64,000 nt of DNA. Origin: Anisakis pegreffii (taxonomy: Eukaryota > Nematoda > Chromadorea > Rhabditida > Anisakidae). The stretch lies in the NCBI GenBank assembly GCA_035041965.1, contig JAPYMA010000408.1, positions 124,001-188,000 of the forward strand. The letters are read 5' to 3'. The notes under the pieces were generated by a model. It searched no databases, was not told where the DNA came from, and saw only the letters and a list, made by a program, of their open reading frames with translations. Position 1 is the first letter of the stretch, and each line of letters begins with the position of its first letter. Positions 61,834-64,000 of this stretch are shown here, piece by piece. The translations under genes and the position numbers were made by a program.

Positions 61834-63737
61834 AAATATCATCCTTAATAGCACCTAACTAAATAAATTCAATGCTAAAAACCCATCAAACAAAATGATA
61901 AATTAAGCACATCGCAGTCGCATTCACAACACAATATCAAACCGTATCGAACGTACCACTACGTTGAAAATGCTGACTCATCAACGCACGCAAATGATCA
62001 CTGTTGATCAACGTTCATCATGAAACAATGATGACTGCTGAAGTTGATCAAATACATTAGCGGCATGCAGTAATTTACATCACATGAACAGTTTCATACC
62101 GATAGTCAGTACTACAAATACCAATTCAACAGATTCTCTAAGATCAAAAACTAGCAGTAACAAATCATTCATATGATCTAACTTACGTTAGTGCATGCGC
62201 TGATGTATTTGAACGTTGATCAACAGTGATCAATACACCATCATTTATTTGCGTGCGTTGATGAGTCAGCATTTTCAACGTAGTGGTACGTTCGATACGG
62301 TTTGATATTGTGTTGTGAATGCGACTGCGATGTGCTTAATTTATCATTTTGTTTGATGGGTTTTTAGCATTGAATTTATTGAGTTAGGTGCTATTAAGGA
62401 TGATATTTAGTTTATCTTTTGCTTCAAATGATTGATCAGTGATACTGACAGGTTGCGAAGATTGATTAATGTTGTAAATTGATAACCGACGGCATATCGC
62501 TGGCTGGTAATCCATGGTGAATGATCTCTTTCTAGGAAATCAGGACGCGTAATGAACCACGGTCGATGGCATCGAGCCAATGATGTGGTGGGATTACGCA
62601 ATCTGAATGGGGTAAGTATTGATGTTTCAATTTAAGCTAAATTCTTAAGCACAGCATCGTGATATTTGTTTGGATTTGTTGATAGAATCATTGTATTGGT
62701 GCTTATTTCAGGATGGTATTTGAAATGCGGCCAGATGTTTTGCATCTCGTCAATCGATGTTACATGAGGATGAAGATGTACATTTGCGACAAAAGAAGAT
62801 CTTTCATTGATGCGTTCAAGATTATAATCTATAAAACAACATCACGATATATTCGACGTGAAAACACGACACAAGATGCATCAACGCACCTCAGGCCAGT
62901 TTTCCGAGATTTTAAACTTTATTATCATTTACACTATTTAATTTTTTCTAGTATCTCCGGACCGTAATAGATGAGCATTAGTTGACTGAGCACCACACAT
63001 TTTTTGCATTATTTGGTTGATGTATATGACAGAAGAAAACGAAATCAAAATTGAACCGTAGTCAGTAACTACCTTTTTACATCCTTCATTTTTTATTCAT
63101 TCATTTGCTTACAAACATTGATGTATTTGTAAATGCTGATCGTTGCTTACTAGTATATTTGTAAATTTATTATTTGTGCATATATTCTCACGTTCAATTG
63201 TGTAATATGAACATGTATCAATAACTTTAGTTCTGAATATGTTATGTTTTATGTTATCTCCTGAGCCCTTGGGATGAGCTGTCTGTTTGTGGTTGAGTGT
63301 GATGTTTAAAAGTCGTAGAGCTTTATGTTTAGTGCAAGTTGGGAAACACCTCAGTGAAGTTCCAAGCATTCAGTCGGAAAATGTTCTCTCAAAATTACCT
63401 CGATTCGGGCGGTTCTAGCTTAGCTGGTTTTAGGTCTGTTTAGGTTTTACGCATATAGCTTGAAGAAGGATCCGAACTTCATGCGCACGCTTCACTACAG
63501 TTATCTAGATTAGACTCAGCATGGTGTATAAGCTCTTGGAAGTGGTGAATTTTTGAAAGCACAGGTATTGTATGAAAACAATTGTTCCAGCTATGGGAGG
63601 GAGTGCACTTAGTGATGATGATAATTACACTGGCACATTAAAAAACAATCCCACAAAAATTGAGCTTCAATAATGTAGGGTATGAAAAGCCTTATGGTGG
63701 TAGCGGTAGGTCTGGAAAGTTCGCCTGGACCATTCAC

Positions 63738-63911
63738 CTGAAGAGTCAAGTCGCTAGGTGGTGACTCGAAAAACATCTTCCTTGTGGCGCTGTTTAGTGA
63801 CAGCTGAACTGAGTCGAATGCGACATCATGTGTGCAGTTAATAGTCATTTTAAAAAAGCATATTTTGGTTGCGTGGGTGATCCCAACCCGCCGAGCTGCC
63901 AATAAGAGGGG
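63738..63911 (-). CDS. Mirror copy of exon 60331-60504 in the right arm
   Basis: This is identical in protein to the exon at 60331-60504 and has the same CTAGACCTAG acceptor and GTGAAT donor on the minus strand. The upstream exon that would precede it (counterpart of 59974-60237) would lie past the window edge, if the repeat extends that far. Without it this copy is an orphan exon or part of a second, inverted gene copy. Confidence 0.5.
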
Positions 63912-64000
63912 CTAGGTCTAGGTAAATGCGACAGGCGTTCCCCGCCTACCGGCAGTCTCGGCGAATCGGGGAGAAATACCTCAAAATATGTTGATGATGC

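Larger units (their letters stand above)
60242..64000. repeat. Large inverted repeat (palindrome), arms at least 1.76 kb
   Basis: Position x in the left arm pairs with 124242 minus x in the right arm. Base 60242 pairs with 64000, the last base, so the repeat continues beyond the window on the right-hand side. The outer arms (60242 to about 61373) look identical by eye: two frames of 97 and 86 codons are the same on opposite strands. The inner arms (about 61374-62000) carry scattered substitutions. The centre (about 62030-62215) is a non-palindromic spacer with indels and weaker similarity at its edges. Confidence 0.93.

Noticed and set aside
62020..62215. TGATCA-rich palindrome centre as a replication origin or telomere junction
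   Set aside because: There are no TTAGGC telomere repeats and no recognisable origin motif; the TGATCA words are few and irregular.
1..64000. CRISPR arrays, operons, ribosome binding sites, phage or IS elements
   Set aside because: The DNA is eukaryotic with spliced genes. The only tandem arrays have spacerless units (29 bp, 37 bp), and no prokaryotic features are present.

Overview
The window is animal nuclear DNA, almost certainly from a parasitic-type nematode. It is AT-rich, has no bacterial-style operons, and its genes are split into short exons (about 30-280 nt) with GT donors and TTTCAG/TTTTAG acceptors. The clearest genes match nematode or metazoan families. I rebuilt exon chains by hand from splice signals, reading-frame phase and protein-likeness. 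Chains whose phases all agree are trustworthy; isolated exons are not.

Layout. 1-4049: no convincing gene; one hAT-like element (2329-3050) and a second hAT end at 3074. 4050-9692 (+): a multi-exon gene of unrecognised family, with a hAT-like element (7469-8589) in one intron. 9693-12982: no gene seen; contains a strongly pyrimidine-skewed block. 12983-17945 (+): a complete ten-exon secreted S1-type serine protease whose large seventh intron holds a duplicated block, a 29-bp minisatellite and a hAT relic. 18168-18730 (+): broken-looking coding remnants. 24625-20470 (-): an eleven-exon PHF7/G2E3-like multi-PHD protein. 24626-33586: mostly empty. 33587-39282 (+): groups of plausible orphan exons, separated by an intact non-autonomous hAT element (35200-36026) with a perfect 8-bp target duplication. 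42436-43224 (+): a candidate two-exon microprotein. 43477-49905 (+): a single-pass membrane protein with EGF-like modules. 55549-51942 (-): a coiled-coil protein. 56376-58215: a diverged tandem duplication. 58563 to the right edge (+): a Cys-rich orphan gene that runs into a very large inverted repeat (centre near 62121) filling the last 3.76 kb and extending beyond the window.

The genes do not form a pathway. The protease and the EGF protein would act outside or at the surface of the cell; the PHD-finger protein would be nuclear or ubiquitin-related; the coiled-coil protein is likely a scaffold. The most unusual items are the terminal palindrome, which duplicates at least one exon of the flanking gene on the opposite strand, and the protease's altered substrate pocket.
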